64,000 bases of DNA from Cordylochernes scorpioides (GCA_030710605.1 CP092874.1:24089921-24153920); one strand, 5' to 3'; positions 1-11,425 are shown, counted from the first letter of the stretch. The notes: generated by a model from the sequence alone, not told the origin. Made by a program: numbers and translations.

Positions 1-225
1 CAAGCCAGTGTAGAGAAAGCATCAAGACAAGGCAGTATAGAGAGAAGCATCACCAGCAGAGAGAAGCATCAAAACAAGCCAGTGTAGAGAAATCATCAAA
101 ACAAGCCAGTGTAGAGAAAGCACCAGTACAAGCCAGTGTAGAGAAAGCATCAAAACAAGCCAGTGTAGAGAAAGCACCAGAACAAGGCAGTATAGAGAGA
201 AGCATCACCAGCAGAGAGAAGCAGG
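1..225. repeat. 27-bp minisatellite, enters from the left edge
   Basis: Imperfect tandem units of about 27 bp built on gccagtgtagagaaagca plus a caaaacaa spacer. The array starts before the window. Because 27 is a multiple of three, the minus strand reads as a repetitive open frame, but there is no other sign of coding. From 226 to about 495 the sequence is ordinary non-repetitive DNA without a recognisable gene. Confidence 0.8.
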
Positions 226-497
226 TTCCCAGCATGTCGAAAGAAGTGATGTTTACAACACCCCTCCAATATTCCACAGTTGACACCACCAACCAAACAA
301 ACGGGCGATAACGCAACAACAACCCAGATTTCTCTCTCACCACCCTATGAATGATGTTCCATGGCTTTTGTTGCGCTAAGGGACACCCACGCCTATGGGC
401 TGGTTACCTCACTCACTGATTGTCTTCACCTCACTTCCCTTTTTGGTACTTGGAAACACTGCCCTCCCTTATTACCCAAGGATTACCCTTCAGTGAG

Positions 498-1098
498 GAC
501 TTCCATGAGCGTCCCGAACAACTACCTCCCATTAACGACCATATTTCTGAACGGTTACCTCCCATGAGCGACCATCTATCTGAACGGTTACCTCCCATGA
601 GCGACCACCTTCCTGAACAATCTTCCTGAAAAACCATTTCCTTTGAGAGACCATCTTCCTCAACGGCCACCTCCCATGAGCTGAATTGCTACCTCCCATG
701 AGCGACCATCTTCATGAACGGCCACCTCCCATGAGCGACCATATTTCTGAACGGTCACCTTCCATGAGCGACCATCTTTCTCAACGGCCACCTCCCATGA
801 CCGATAATCTTTCTGAACGGTCACCTCCCATGAGCTGAATTGCTACCTCCCATGAGCGACCGTCTTCATGAACGGCCACCTCCCATGAGCGACCATATTT
901 CTGAACGGTCACCTCCCATGAGCGACCATATTTCTGAACGGTCACCTCCCATGAGCGACCATCTTCCTCAACGGCCACCTCTCATGACCGACAATCTTTC
1001 TGAACGGTCACCTCCCATGAGCTGAATTGCTACCTCCCATGAGCGATCATCATCATGAACGGCCACCTCCAATGAGCAACCGTCTTCTTGAACGACCA
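498..1098. repeat. 33-bp minisatellite
   Basis: About 17 imperfect copies of a 33-bp unit containing cacctcccatgagcgacc followed by a variable (a/c)tttctgaacggt part. The unit is 11 codons long, so both strands show short repetitive open frames (Pro-Pro-Met-Ser-Asp on plus). Copies differ by point changes and small deletions. I read it as a non-coding minisatellite; a low-complexity protein exon is possible but no flanking exon is seen. Confidence 0.8.
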
Positions 1099-1202
1099 CA
1101 ATCAAAAGTAACTGTTTTGTATATTTTCCAATCCCGTGTCTAATGAGTGTCCATCTCCAGGAAATACCAAAGCTTTCAATCTATTTTGGATGGCCGCTCA
1201 TA

Positions 1203-1302
1203 NNNNNNNNNNNNNNNNNNNNNNNNNNNNNNNNNNNNNNNNNNNNNNNNNNNNNNNNNNNNNNNNNNNNNNNNNNNNNNNNNNNNNNNNNNNNNNNNNN
1301 NN
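1203..1302. other. Assembly gap, 100 N
   Basis: A run of exactly 100 N, the usual placeholder for a scaffold gap of unknown size. Sequences on its two sides need not be adjacent in the genome. Confidence 0.99.
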
Positions 1303-1400
1303 TGTACATGAAGACACTGAACCTGTAAAAATGATTATCCCCTCTAGTACATGTGGTATAGGTCATAATAATCATGGTGGGTAGTTAGAGACTGCTTTTA
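1303..1400 (-). repeat. Dispersed element related to the 78-bp satellite
   Basis: On the minus strand this carries the order acatgtatagac, a ttacagt core, ctacccaccatgatt, atcatggcctgtacc seen at 25065-25150, 25258-25335, 44485-44580 and 45145-45250. The same order forms the monomer of the 78-bp satellite near 50 kb. This copy is degraded and starts at the N gap. Confidence 0.6.
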
Positions 1401-1454
1401 ACTGTAAGTGCATCACATGTCTATGAATGTGTTAATCAGTTAGACTTTTTATAA

Positions 1455-1640
1455 TACAATATAATGCGGCTTATGATTGTAGAACGACATTTGAAAATTA
1501 TCCCACATGTGTTTCTTTTGAACGAAAAATCGAAATTTATTTTAAGGAGAAATAAGGATTATTTCTAACCTTAAGGATGAAGTATGAAAGGATGAATTGT
1601 GAAGAGTAATGATAAACGGAAAAATAAAGTATCCAGGGAT
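1455..1640 (-). repeat. Body of tRNA-headed SINE
   Basis: Matches the body found after the tRNA-like heads at 3988 and 32721: an AT-rich stretch with gcggcttatgattgtagaac, a run ending aaggagaaataa, and gatgaattgtgaagagtaatgataaacgg. The tRNA-like head is cut off at tatccagggatgggaa near 1636, so this is a broken copy. Another headless body lies at 29545-29740. Between 1640 and 2077 there is only AT-rich sequence and a diverged piece of the element seen at 24870-25060. Confidence 0.6.
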
Positions 1641-2085
1641 GGGAAGTTAGACTTTTGAATTTACACGTATGTCAGAACCTCATTTGGTTACTTGCACTCA
1701 CTGGTGAGGTTGGATTTTTACAAAAATCGGGGCTATTGACGCAATTTGTTTTTTAATTATTAAAAAAAAAAGTATCCAATGAGGGATTCTAACCCAGGTT
1801 CGTGGCTGTCTAAAACCGACGGTTCACTCGTCCACCTTTTCTCTATTTTCTTTAATTGTAAATATGAAAAACTGAGTTGTTCTTTTTGAGTGGAACTTAA
1901 TGAAATCAGGTTTGAACTCTAACCGAAACGTAGGTTTTAAACTACAAAGAAAATGGTTCGTAAATTGATGAAAAACCATTAAATCTATTAATATATATAG
2001 TCACGACCGTCTGTCGTGGCCTCAGTCACGGATAATATACAGTTATCATCGTCATGCGTTCTTAATTCTGTCACCGTTTGCTTTT

Positions 2086-2148
2086 GGTTCAGTGGTAGAA
2101 TGCTCGCCTGCCACGCGGGCGCCCCGGGTTCGATTCCCGGCCGATGCA
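2086..2148 (+). pseudogene. tRNA-Gly(GCC)-like fragment in a Helitron-like element
   Basis: Sixty-three bases from GGTTCAGTGG to CCGATGCA match an animal tRNA-Gly with GCC anticodon (CTGCCACG anticodon region, GGTTCGATTCC B box). The first eight bases of the expected acceptor arm are replaced (ttgctttt), so the acceptor stem cannot close. A T run directly follows. An identical arrangement lies on the minus strand at 30729-30791 with the same flanks, so the fragment travels inside a mobile element and is not a host tRNA gene. Confidence 0.75.
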
Positions 2149-2149
2149 T

Positions 2150-2297
2150 TTTTTTTTTTTTTTACAATTTTTAAAACTCATTTATATATTATACAATAAT
2201 GACATCCAAAGCGCCAATTTATAATTGTAACGAATAGTATTTGAATAAAAGCATTTAATCGGGTAAACCCCGGGCGTTGCCCGGGTCATTCGGCTAG
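2150..2297 (+). mobile_element. Helitron-type 3' end
   Basis: The segment ends with a 7-bp hairpin (CCCGGGC gtt GCCCGGG, 2269-2285), eight bases, then CTAG at 2294-2297 followed by T. A hairpin just upstream of CTRR is the 3' signature of Helitrons. Closely similar ends occur at 5799 (minus), 26446-26479 (plus), 30586 (minus) and 39226 (minus). The 5' end of this copy was not located. Confidence 0.65.
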
Positions 2298-2477
2298 TAT
2301 TATAGAAGTATTGTAAAAATGTCGGAAGATGGTAGTCATATTGCAAAAAAAGGCTCCTCTCCCTTTAATTAAATGCTTTAAAATGTGTTAAAAGAATCTC
2401 TTTAGATCTTATCTAAGTAGAAAGCCATAACACCAGTTTTTTAAAATTCAGACAACAGCCAACAACCTGTATAATAT

Positions 2478-2649
2478 TACCACGTGGAAAATTAGGGAAG
2501 ACAAAAATTTCAGGAGGAGTCAACAATTTATTTCAGGCAAGAACAAACTATGAATGATAAAACAAAAGATAAGAAAGGGGGAACAGAGTAGCAAAGTATA
2601 AACATCAAAAATTATACTCTGTTAATAAAATAATACGTACTTTGCGACA
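2478..2649 (-). mobile_element. Solo LTR-like repeat, ATAT target duplication
   Basis: A 172-bp block reading on minus from TGTCGCAAAGTA to the CACGTGG region. It is flanked by ATAT on both sides (2474-2477, 2650-2653). Related blocks at 6036-6218, 31920-32081 and 62538-63210 start TGTA, end GGCA and show the same 4-bp ATAT duplication. They contain an AATAAA-type signal about 50 bp from the 3' end. Short TG..CA blocks with 4-bp duplications are expected of Ty3/Gypsy solo LTRs; no internal region is present. Confidence 0.6.
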
Positions 2650-3190
2650 ATATGGTTTCGGGCTATATGATCCTCATCAGTACAGGGATGGTTTCGATTT
2701 TATAACATCCTACGAGAGGGAGGTTATGGAATCGGCTGAACTGTATAAAAGAAACATTCGCGCTTTTGAATCCTTTTATTTTATATGTATAGATGGCGCG
2801 TTATTGCTTTGTATTAATTTATGCCTAACTGGGCTTGTCTTTATAGTTTGCTGAAGAGCATTGCTCGATGCAAATATTTAAATGTAATGCTACTGTCCTA
2901 TAAGCTTATGTCCATAGTTTACTTGAAAACCATTTTTAAGATTCCATCCTTCAGTGTAGCATATAAAAGCAGAATGATCCAATACAGTATTAGAGCTCTG
3001 AAAAGCGGTCTGGTTGATTAAATTGGCGAAACCGCTGAGAGGGGTCACCACTGATGAGCCAAGCCCTACCAATATATTTTCTCATCGCAGTAAGGACAGT
3101 AGAAGTTTGTATTTGTATAAAAGAAACATTCGCGCTTTTTTTAATCCTTTTATTTTATATCTCATAGATGTGTTTAACTCAATCTGTGAG
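2650..3190. repeat. Two diverged copies of a dispersed repeat
   Basis: Contains the recurring blocks gatgagccaagccctcccaa, cagtaaggacagtagaag, aaaagaaacattcgcgcttt and gatggcgcgttattgctttg. Other copies: 4280-4800, 7790-7870, 11880-12050, 25440-25690 and 55740-55900. No transposase is visible. One block (3025-3060) has a hammerhead-like order of GGCGAAACC and CTGATGAGCC (see findings). Confidence 0.6.
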
Positions 3191-3381
3191 GTGTGGTAAA
3201 TTATAGAATCCAATATATATCTATGTTGAAAGTGGCAATTCCAGATCTTTCTGCTATATAATACTCTTGTGATTTGCATAGTGTTTATTACTATAGTCTA
3301 TGTTACATATCTGTCTATGAAAAAAACGAAAGAAAAAATAAAAGATAAAAAGATCAGGTGTTGAAATCAATATTAAAAATT

Positions 3382-3530
3382 GCATATCCTGACCAGGAGC
3401 ACATGTGCTTTACAGAAGGCAAGAGCGCCAAATATCAGGGAACAGGCTAAATCAATGTTTAGTTGATTTCTGTTCCACCAGATGGCGCTCTGCCTTCTGT
3501 AAAGCACATGTGCTCCTGGTCAGGATATGC
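3382..3530. mobile_element. Fold-back MITE, short form
   Basis: The ends gcatatcctgaccaggagca and its inverse form long terminal inverted repeats, each running into a conserved cttctgtaaagcacatgtgc block. It is a deleted version of the 292-bp element at 18548-18839. Between 3540 and 3987 I see no gene; that stretch holds an LTR-like fragment of unknown family. Confidence 0.75.
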
Positions 3531-3987
3531 CATTTTTAATATATCTGTCTATATAACGCGGCCTTGTTGGTTTGTTGGATGGCTAACGGTTAGGGCAGGC
3601 CGGCGTGAGCTCTTGATGTAAATATTGTCGCGGAGATAAATAAAGCAAGGGCAAATTTGGGGATAATTAATTTATTATAAAGGTGGGTATTTACCTTCTA
3701 GTTCTCCAATGAAATTATATACAAGAGGTATTTATAGGGAGAACAACTTATCCCAAGGTAAAGATAATAATATTGAGAGTGGTCAGCCACCGAGGCGTTT
3801 TCCTTATTTGCAGATAAGATTCCGAGAACCCCCCACACCTTTGGTCGTCCCCCCGGAGTCCAGGAATGATTGACAGGTGTCCCATGGAGCTTCTTGTGAC
3901 CGGAGTTGTAAAGCTACTTGACAATATGGTTTGATCTCTTGTCCTTCTTTTATTGTTCTATATCTCTAAGTAATAAAGTATATTTCT

Positions 3988-4256
3988 AGCCTAGTGGACA
4001 TGGCATCTGCCCGGTAAGCGGAACACTGTGGGTTCGATTCCCATCCCTGAACACTTTTATTTTTCTGTTTATCATTACTCTTCACAATTCACCCTTTCAA
4101 TACCTCATCCAAAAGGTTAGAAATAATCGTTATTCCTCCTTGAGATAATTTTTGAATTTTTCTTTGAAAAGAAACACATGCGGGATAGTATTTCAAATGT
4201 CGTTTTACAATCACAAGCCGCATTATATTATATTGTACTTGTATTATAAATTACTT
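3988..4256 (+). repeat. tRNA-headed SINE
   Basis: A tRNA-like head (cctagtggacatggcatctg, then ggtaagcgg, then GGTTCGATTCC B box) is followed by the body shared with 1455-1640 and 32793-32990. The 5' acceptor strand is eroded. The head matches the complete cloverleaf at 32721-32792. RNA polymerase III transcription is inferred from the A and B boxes. Confidence 0.65.
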
Positions 4257-4279
4257 TATGTATCTTTCTTTTCTACGCA

Positions 4280-4800
4280 TATATAACTTTTTAACACAAA
4301 GCAATAACGCGCCATCTATACATATAAAAGGAAAGGATTTAAAAGCACGAATTTTCTTTTATACATAATACAAACTTCTACTGTCCTTACTGCGATGAAA
4401 AAATATATTGGGAGGGCTTGGCTCATCAGTGGTTAACCCTGCCAACGGTTTCGCCAATTTAATCCACCAGACCGCTTCTCAGAGCTCTAATACTGTATTG
4501 GACGATTCTGCTTATATACGCAGCACTGAAGGATGGAATTTCAGAAATGGTTTTCAAGAAAACTATGAACATAAGCTTATAGGACAGTAGAATTACATTC
4601 GAATATTTGCATCGAGCAATGCTCTTCCGGAAACAATAAAGATAAGGCCAGTTAGGCATAAATTAACACAAAGCAATAACGCGCCATCTATACATATAAA
4701 AGGAAAGGATTTAAAAGCACGAATGTTTCTTTTATCCATAATACAAACTTCAATAACTTTTTTTACCAACAATCCTAAACAACTCTCCATTCCACAAGAC
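4280..4800. repeat. Dispersed repeat copy
   Basis: Inverted relative to the 2650-3190 copy and carrying the same ordered blocks, including ggagggcttggctcatcagt. No coding potential beyond short chance frames. Confidence 0.6.
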
Positions 4801-5039
4801 AAACACTCCAATACTGACTGACTAACTGTATAACCTCAGTCCAAAGTCACAGAGTTGTAGCTTCGATTTTGTTACGAAGAAAATTAGGAATGAAAGACTT
4901 CAGGATGACATGGCAATTTATATTTAAGGCACAAGAGCGAATTAACATTTATAAAATACCAGAGAAGAAATAAGGCAAGTTTACAGAGAATATATATAGA
5001 GAACAGAATATAAATATAAAAATTAATCATCTTTTGTTG

Positions 5040-5560
5040 TTGTTGTTGACGTCGTGTCCAAAGAAGAGTCTCAGGTGTTTCCATGCATCTCCATCACAGC
5101 AGCAATATCCACTATCTTTTGCTCTTCATTGGAAAATGGGTGCCGTTGCCATGTTAGTCACCTTGGAAACGAATCAGAATTTGGTCGAATATTCCAAGGG
5201 TCCAGGGGGGACCGCAGGGAGGTGTGGTCGGACTTCTCCCCCCCCCCCCCCCCCAATCATCTTTTAATATAAAATAATAAATATTTATCTACAAATATAT
5301 TTTTCTACATGGAAGCTGTTGACTTACAGCTTGCAATCTTGTTGACAATGTCGGATCTGACGTGTTTCTATCAAGTATTCTCTCGGAGTATTGGAAGTTT
5401 GTCCCTAGTACCTTTACGTCCTTTTTCTTGCAGCGTGAAGAGCGGCTTTGTTGTCGTATCGTCTATAGGGACATCGTCATCTTGGAGGAAAGTCTTGGCT
5501 TTGACACGGCGGTGGAATCCTGGAGTCAGTAACGGGAAAATGTAGAGCATAGCACCCATG
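5040..5560. other. Arm-shared segment with coding-like fragment, unidentified
   Basis: Mirrored at about 63460-63960. The minus strand of 5371-5559 has a 62-codon frame, and the right-arm copy is frameshifted. I do not recognise the product. A C homopolymer of about 16 at 5241-5256 is shortened to six G in the other arm. It is most likely a retroelement fragment. Confidence 0.3.
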
Positions 5561-5798
5561 GCCTCAAGATCTGTTAGGAAATTTTCAGTTTATCTTCCCT
5601 AAATTACCCAGCATCTTCGCCGTAACGTAGAAAATTAAGAAAGATAAACTTCAGGACGACACAGCAATTTATTTAAGTCAATAACAAATCTCAACATTTA
5701 TAAAATACCAGAGAGACAATGAGAGTAGTTTACAGAGTATCAAAATATAAATATGAAAATTAATAATTTGTTCATAGAATAAATATTTATATACAATA

Positions 5799-6034
5799 CT
5801 AGCCGAATGACCCGGGCAACGCCCGTGTTTTACCCGATTGAATGTTTTGATTCAAATACTATTTGTTACAATTATAAATTGTGGTCATGTGGCCTAGTGG
5901 TCATGGCATCTGCCCGGTAAGCGGAAGGTCGGGGTTCGATTCCCATCCCTTGACACTTTTTTTATTTTATCCATTCTGACCAAAATCTATCCGTGAACTT
6001 CACACAGACAGAATAAGGCAATTATATAAGTAGA
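5799..6034 (-). mobile_element. Non-autonomous Helitron, 236 bp, left arm only
   Basis: On the minus strand it starts TC (6034-6033) and ends with a GC hairpin followed by CTAG (5802-5799), and it is inserted between host A and T. The right arm keeps the empty site gcttacaatattgtat near 63204-63219. The insertion lies inside the ATAT target duplication of the solo LTR at 6036. It carries a tRNA-Thr-like segment (5890-5956, plus strand) with an intact GGTTCGATTCC B box. Confidence 0.8.
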
Positions 6035-6035
6035 T

Positions 6036-6218
6036 TGTAAGCGAAGTATTTATTATTTTACACTAGTATTAACAGAATATGTTTTATGTTTATTTTTTAC
6101 TATACTCTGTAAACTTCCCTCATTCCTTATCTTTTGTTTTATTCTTCATATTTGTTCTTGCCTTAAATAAATTGCTGTCTCATCCTGAAGTTGGTCTTCC
6201 CTAATTTTCCACGTGGCA
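6036..6218 (+). mobile_element. Solo LTR-like repeat
   Basis: 183 bp from TGTAAGCGAAG to CACGTGGCA. The right flank is ATAT (6219-6222). The left ATAT is split by the Helitron (5796-5798 plus 6035). It pairs with 62538-63210 of the other arm, where a non-LTR fragment has inserted, so the LTR is older than the split of the arms. Confidence 0.65.
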
Positions 6219-6361
6219 ATATAATAGTTTAAACTGGTGAAACTGCTGAGATTAGGGTTCTCCACGGATGAATCAAGCCTTCTTAATTGTCTTCACCACA
6301 CACACATTCCGTTAAATAAGTGTAAAAATTAGTTTCTCTTAAAAAAAATGAATTTCATCTA

Positions 6362-6478
6362 ATTTGACCAATTCTGGAATAATTAAAAAATCAACGAGAA
6401 TAGTTGATATTTATTCCTACAGATGGCGCAAGCCATCAGCAACTTTCAGTTGTATGATAAGGAGATGCCATTTTCTCT
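6362..6478. mobile_element. Short MITE family, about 116 bp
   Basis: Built of tggaataattaaaaatcaac, gatatttattcc, gatggcgcaagccatcagca and gataaggagatgcc. Copies: 19075-19180, 25797-25905, 44185-44290, 55245-55365 and 62278-62395, with a fragment at 34259-34320 in the central spacer. It has no coding capacity, so mobilisation in trans is assumed. Confidence 0.65.
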
Positions 6479-6511
6479 TATTCGTAAAAATAGTCTTAAA
6501 AGTTTTAACAT

Positions 6512-6765
6512 ACATAGATCCCAATGTAAGTATGTACATATGTACATATATCCCAATGTAAGTATGTTAATATGTACATATATCCCAATGTAAGTATGTT
6601 AATATGTACATATATCCCAATGTAAGTATGTTAATATGTACATATATCCCAATGTAAGTATGTTAATATGTACATATATCCCAATGTAAGTATGTTAATA
6701 TGTACATATATCCCAATGTAAGTATGTTAATATGTACATATATCCCAATGTAAGTATGTTAATAT
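6512..6765. repeat. 32-bp minisatellite, left arm only
   Basis: About eight nearly identical units of tatatcccaatgtaagtatg plus ttaatatgtaca. The right arm has only about one unit here (61860-61880), next to a pogo-like MITE. Confidence 0.85.
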
Positions 6766-7194
6766 GAAGTGTGGCGAATGTTTAATTGATGTTAACTTTT
6801 GTTTGAAATTTTAGGATTACACACAAAAAGCACATTGTTATTCACGAAAAAACAATGTAAAAAAGTGCGTAGCTAATGTAAAATGCATGTGTTTAGTAAA
6901 AAAAAAGGTTAAACATGGCATGCGGTTTTCTAAATGCGGGATGAAGATCACGTCCGAATGTTGACGAAATAATGGCAGAAGAACAAAAGAACTCTTGCAA
7001 GATCGTCTGTCATTTTTTTTCACCTTCGTATGTTAGAACAATGTTGAAACGGTCGTGTGTTAACTTTTGGTAGACCGCTAGTGTTGGGAATATTATATAT
7101 GTTGGTATATGCTAAATTCTGGTATTTCCCGTGGGTGTAAATATGTGTCATCTCTCAATTATACACCAGGCTTTTTATTGAATAGTTATGGTAG

Positions 7195-8055
7195 AAATAT
7201 ATATCAAGCTTCCAGAGATAGGTTTCGTTTTTAAATTTTTCATCCACAAATCTCTCTCGGTTTCTACAGGAGAAAACCACGATACATTATGTAAATATGT
7301 ACATTATGTAAATAATATTTTGTTTTCTTTGTTCGCTCGCCTTAAGCCAGGCATTACTTTTTACCAAATTATGTTTTTATATATTCCTTAAGCACAATAA
7401 AAGCAATTACTGATCAAAACCATTTTTATTATTATTCTATCAAGAATTTAACCACGACTGCATCACCAATACCATTTAGTACTAAAAAGAACAAGCAAAT
7501 AACTGCATTACTATAATCCTCCAAATAATCAAAAATCAAGCAGAAAAATTATATTTTTTATATATAATAATAGCCGGCAGGATATTTACCTGTTTGTTCT
7601 ATATGCCAAAAAACCACGATACATTATCGTGTAAATTAAATTTAATTGCCATCTATCGTTAAAGTTTTACACATATAAAATTACTGGCAATACGCTTCTT
7701 TTAAATATCATCAAACAAATCACAAAGCTGCCTTCCATAGAAAATATAGTGTATATTTCAAACCAATCCAATACAATAGTAGAGCGGTCTAGAGATTAAT
7801 TTGGTGAAACCGCTGAGAGGGTTCGCCACTGATGAGCCAAGCCTTCTCATTCAATAACTCATATCATTGCAGTAAGGTCTGTAGAGATAATATTTGATGA
7901 TATTTAAAAGAAACGCATTGCCAGTAATTGTATTTGTGTAAAACTTTAACATTATCGTGCATAATGTAGAAAGGTTTCCATATCTGAAAGCTAGAGAGAG
8001 AGATTTGTGGATAAAAAAAATTGTTTGAAGAAACCTTTCTATCCCTGGAGACTTG
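7195..8055. mobile_element. Nested inverted-repeat element
   Basis: Two pairs of inverted segments share one centre near 7.7 kb: 7203-7260 with 7988-8053 (both hold atccacaaatctctctc or its inverse) and 7640-7705 with 7885-7950 (aagttttacacatataaaatt and inverse). Mirrored in the other arm at about 60556-61420. A further fragment of the family is at 31140-31345. No transposase frame is visible. From 6770 to 7195 and from 8056 to 8430 the sequence is shared between arms but shows no recognisable gene. Confidence 0.55.
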
Positions 8056-8430
8056 ATATTTCCCCTTTGATATCAATACAAGGGATTATTTTATGGAATA
8101 TAAAATAATTGTTGTTCCGTATTTGAAAAAAAAAGTACAATTCTAGATTTGTTTGTCTTTCATTTGAAAAACATAAAATAAGAACAGAGAAAGAATTCAC
8201 TTTACTCATTGTCTTATACTTCACTTCTTCTACAGTTGGATGGAAATGTTGAGTAAATCTTTTAAAAGAGTGGCTGTTATATAACGTCTCCCGACTGCTG
8301 GGACGGCACCGATGAAGCCAGCTACCACCCAGGTCAGTGATCCTTTCTGTGTTCTCTTGGAGTTATAGGTATCTCTTAGAGTCGTCTTAGAACCCACACA
8401 CACACACACACACACAATAGATATATCTTT

Positions 8431-10556
8431 AACAAGAATATAATGGTCTTTGTACCCAACACATATACAGTTAGCACTCCCCTTGACAAGGATGGAATGG
8501 TCTTCGGACCCAACACATATACAGTTAGCACTCCCCTTGACAAGGATGGTCTTTAGACTCAACACATATTCAGTTATCACTCTCCTTGACAAGGATGGTC
8601 TTTAGACTCAACACATATTCAGTTATCACTCTCCTTGACAAGGATGGTCTTTAGACTCAACACATATACAGTTAGCACTCCCCTTGACAAGGATGGTCTT
8701 TAGACTCAACACATATGCAGTTATCACTCTCCTTGACAAGGATGGAATGGTCTTTAGACTCAACACATATACAGTTAGCACTCCCCTTGACAAGGATGGA
8801 ATGGTCTTTGTACCCAATACATATACAGTTAGCACTCCCCTTGACAAGGATGGTCTTTAGACCCAACACATATACAATTAGCACTCTCCTTGACAAGGTT
8901 GGAATGGTCTTTGTACCTAACACATATACAGTTAGTACTCCTCTTGACAAGGATGGAATGGTCTTTGTACCCAACACATATACAATTAGCACTCCCCTTG
9001 ACAAGGATGGAATGGTCTTTGTACCCAACACATATACAGTTAGCACTCCCCTTGACAAGGATGGAATGGTCTGTGTACCCGACACATATACAGTTAGCAC
9101 TCCCCTTGACACAAGGATGGTCTTTAGACTCAACACATATACAGTTAGCACTCCCCTTGACAAGGATGGAATGGTCTTTGTACCCAACACATATACAGTT
9201 AGCATTCCCCTTGACAAGGATGGAATGGTCTTTGTACCCAACACATATACAATTAGCACTCCCCTTGACAAGGATGGAATGGTCTTTGTACCCAACACAT
9301 ATACAGTTAGCACTCCCCTTGACAAGGATGGAATGGTCTTTGTACCCAACACATATACAGTTAGCACTCCTCTTGACAAGGATGGAATGGTCTTTGTAAC
9401 CAATACATATACAGTTAGCACTCCCCTTGACAAGGATGGAATGGTCTTTGTAACCAACACATATACAGTTAGCACTCCCCTTGACAAGGATGGAATGGTC
9501 TTTGTACCCAACACATATACAGTTAGCACTCCCCTTGACAAGGATGGAATGGTCTTTGTACCCAACACATATACAGTTAGCACTCCCCTTGACAAGTATG
9601 GAATGGTCTTTGTGACCAATACATATACAGTTAGCACTCCCCTTGACAAGGATGGAATGGTCTTTGTACCCAACACATATACAGTTAGCACTCCCCTTGA
9701 CAAGGATGGAATGGTCTTTGTAACCAACACATATACAGTTAGCACTCCCCTTGACAAGGATGGAATGGTCTTTGTAACCAATACATATACAGTTAGCACT
9801 CCCCTTGACAAGGATGGAATGGTCTTCGGACCCAACACATATACAGTTAGCACTCCCCTTGACAAGGATGGAATGGTCTTCGGACCCAACACATATACAG
9901 TTAGCACTCCTCTTGACAAGGATGGAATGGTCTTCGGACCCAACACATATACAGTTAGCACTCCCCTTGACAAGGATGGAATGGTCTTCGGACCCAACAC
10001 ATATACAGTTAGCACTCCCCTTGACAAGGATGGAATGGTCTTTGTACCTAACACATATACAATTAGCACTCCCCTTGACAAGGATGGAATGGTCTTTGTA
10101 CCCAACACATATACAATTAGCACTCCCCTTGACAAGGATGGAATGGTCTTTGTACCCAACACATATACAGTTAGCACTCCCCTTGACAAGGATGGAATGG
10201 TCTTTGTACCCAACTCATATACAGTTAGCACTCCCCTTGACAAGTATGGAATGGTCTTTGTGACCAATACATATACAGTTAGCACTCCCCTTGACAAGGA
10301 TGGAATGGTCTTTGTACCCAACACATATACAGTTAGCACTCCCCTTGACAAGGATGGAATGGTCTTTGTAACCAATACATATACAGTTAGCACTCCCCTT
10401 GACAAGGATGGAATGGTCTTTGTAACCAATACATATACAGTTAGCACTCCCCTTGACAAGGATGGAATGGTCTTCGGACCCAACACACATTGTTCGACAT
10501 AAGATTCGGAGATCTAATGTTAACACTCCGCTTGACCAAGATGGAATGACCTACAA
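8431..10556. repeat. 54-bp satellite array, left copy
   Basis: About 39 units of 54 bp, for example gacaaggatggaatggtctt, tgtacccaacacatatacag, ttagcactcccctt; a 49-bp form lacks gaatg. Fifty-four is divisible by three and the unit has few stops, so both strands show frames of 150 to 600 codons. These are repeat artefacts: every frame is equally open and there is no codon bias. Edges decay into single diverged units. A CA microsatellite (8396-8417) adjoins. From 10557 to 11215 lies arm-shared sequence without a gene. Confidence 0.95.
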
Positions 10557-11217
10557 GTCTATCTGACTAGATAGACTTAAACCACATAAGTTACCACCCA
10601 ATGTAAAGAAATAGCGAGCAGTTTAGAGAAATAGAATCGGCAGCATTACAGCGTCGTTTCCCCCCAATTTGAGTCAAGCCAATGTAAGTCATCCTGTGAG
10701 GTAAATCCAACTTCCGGGTAGCCAGTCGCGGAAGTTGAGTCAGTTCAGGAGACCTCTGTGTGACTAATGATATGATTAACTTCCTCTGCTCAAATCCCTT
10801 ATATCTACATATATCCTTGTCTTATGCAAATCAAGGAAAACTTTCTGTAAGTTTGGTTTAGACATTCCGAGGGAGAATGGTGTGACAAATCTCTTATATA
10901 TACATATATACATTAACTATGCAAATTAAGGAAGCTTGAACGTCATATTTGCATACCTGGTAGCTTCCGTCATTTGTATAACGATGTTTGACTAAGGAAA
11001 TTGTCAACTTGTCAGGACATCAGGTGATGGGTTACCCCTTCCCGGTACTCTAAGAGTTGAATATTCTTTTAAATTATTCTGTCTTGTGAGAAACTTTTTA
11101 TACGCAAGAAACACAACTTCAAATAAAGATGTTTTAGGTCTAATGAGATGGTTGGAGACAAATGACAAAGTAACAATAAAATAAGAAACAGAAAGAGCAA
11201 ATGGCTATAATATATAT

Positions 11218-11425
11218 ACGCTCATGGACAAAACTTAAGGAAGTGTGGAAAGTCTCTGATATCGCCGGTCGTCTTTTCTTTCTTTTCAAGAAGACAGAAA
11301 TAATTTTGTTCACACTTGGTTATCTCATGTGCTTTCAATAAAGTTCACTGTAATATCTTTGAGAGTTATTGTCCCGATATACATGCTAAAAGGTACAACT
11401 TCCTTAAGTTTTGTCCATGAGTTTA
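11218..11425. mobile_element. Tc1/mariner-type MITE
   Basis: Ends ctcatggacaaaacttaagg and its inverse; interior includes gacgaccggcg and a conserved ataactctgaaagatattac. Copies: 20733-20926, 21176-21505, 31505-31650, 46857-47425 (composite), 47930-48082 and 56625-56840. Confidence 0.7.

Noticed and set aside
2086-2148. Functional tRNA-Gly gene
   Set aside because: The acceptor 5' strand is missing and the same fragment recurs with mobile-element flanks.
8230-8592. Possible host exon beside the 54-bp array (GSLTWVVAGFIGAVP)
   Set aside because: The frame exists in both arms but with about one change in seven residues and no splice or start context; no evidence of selection.
8672-10502. Open frames of about 600 codons on both strands in the 54-bp array
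   Set aside because: The unit is 18 codons with few stops, so several frames on both strands are open equally. The peptide changes register with each 49-bp variant, and nothing suggests expression.
8431-10556. CRISPR array
   Set aside because: Units are directly adjacent with no unique spacers, and the DNA is eukaryotic.
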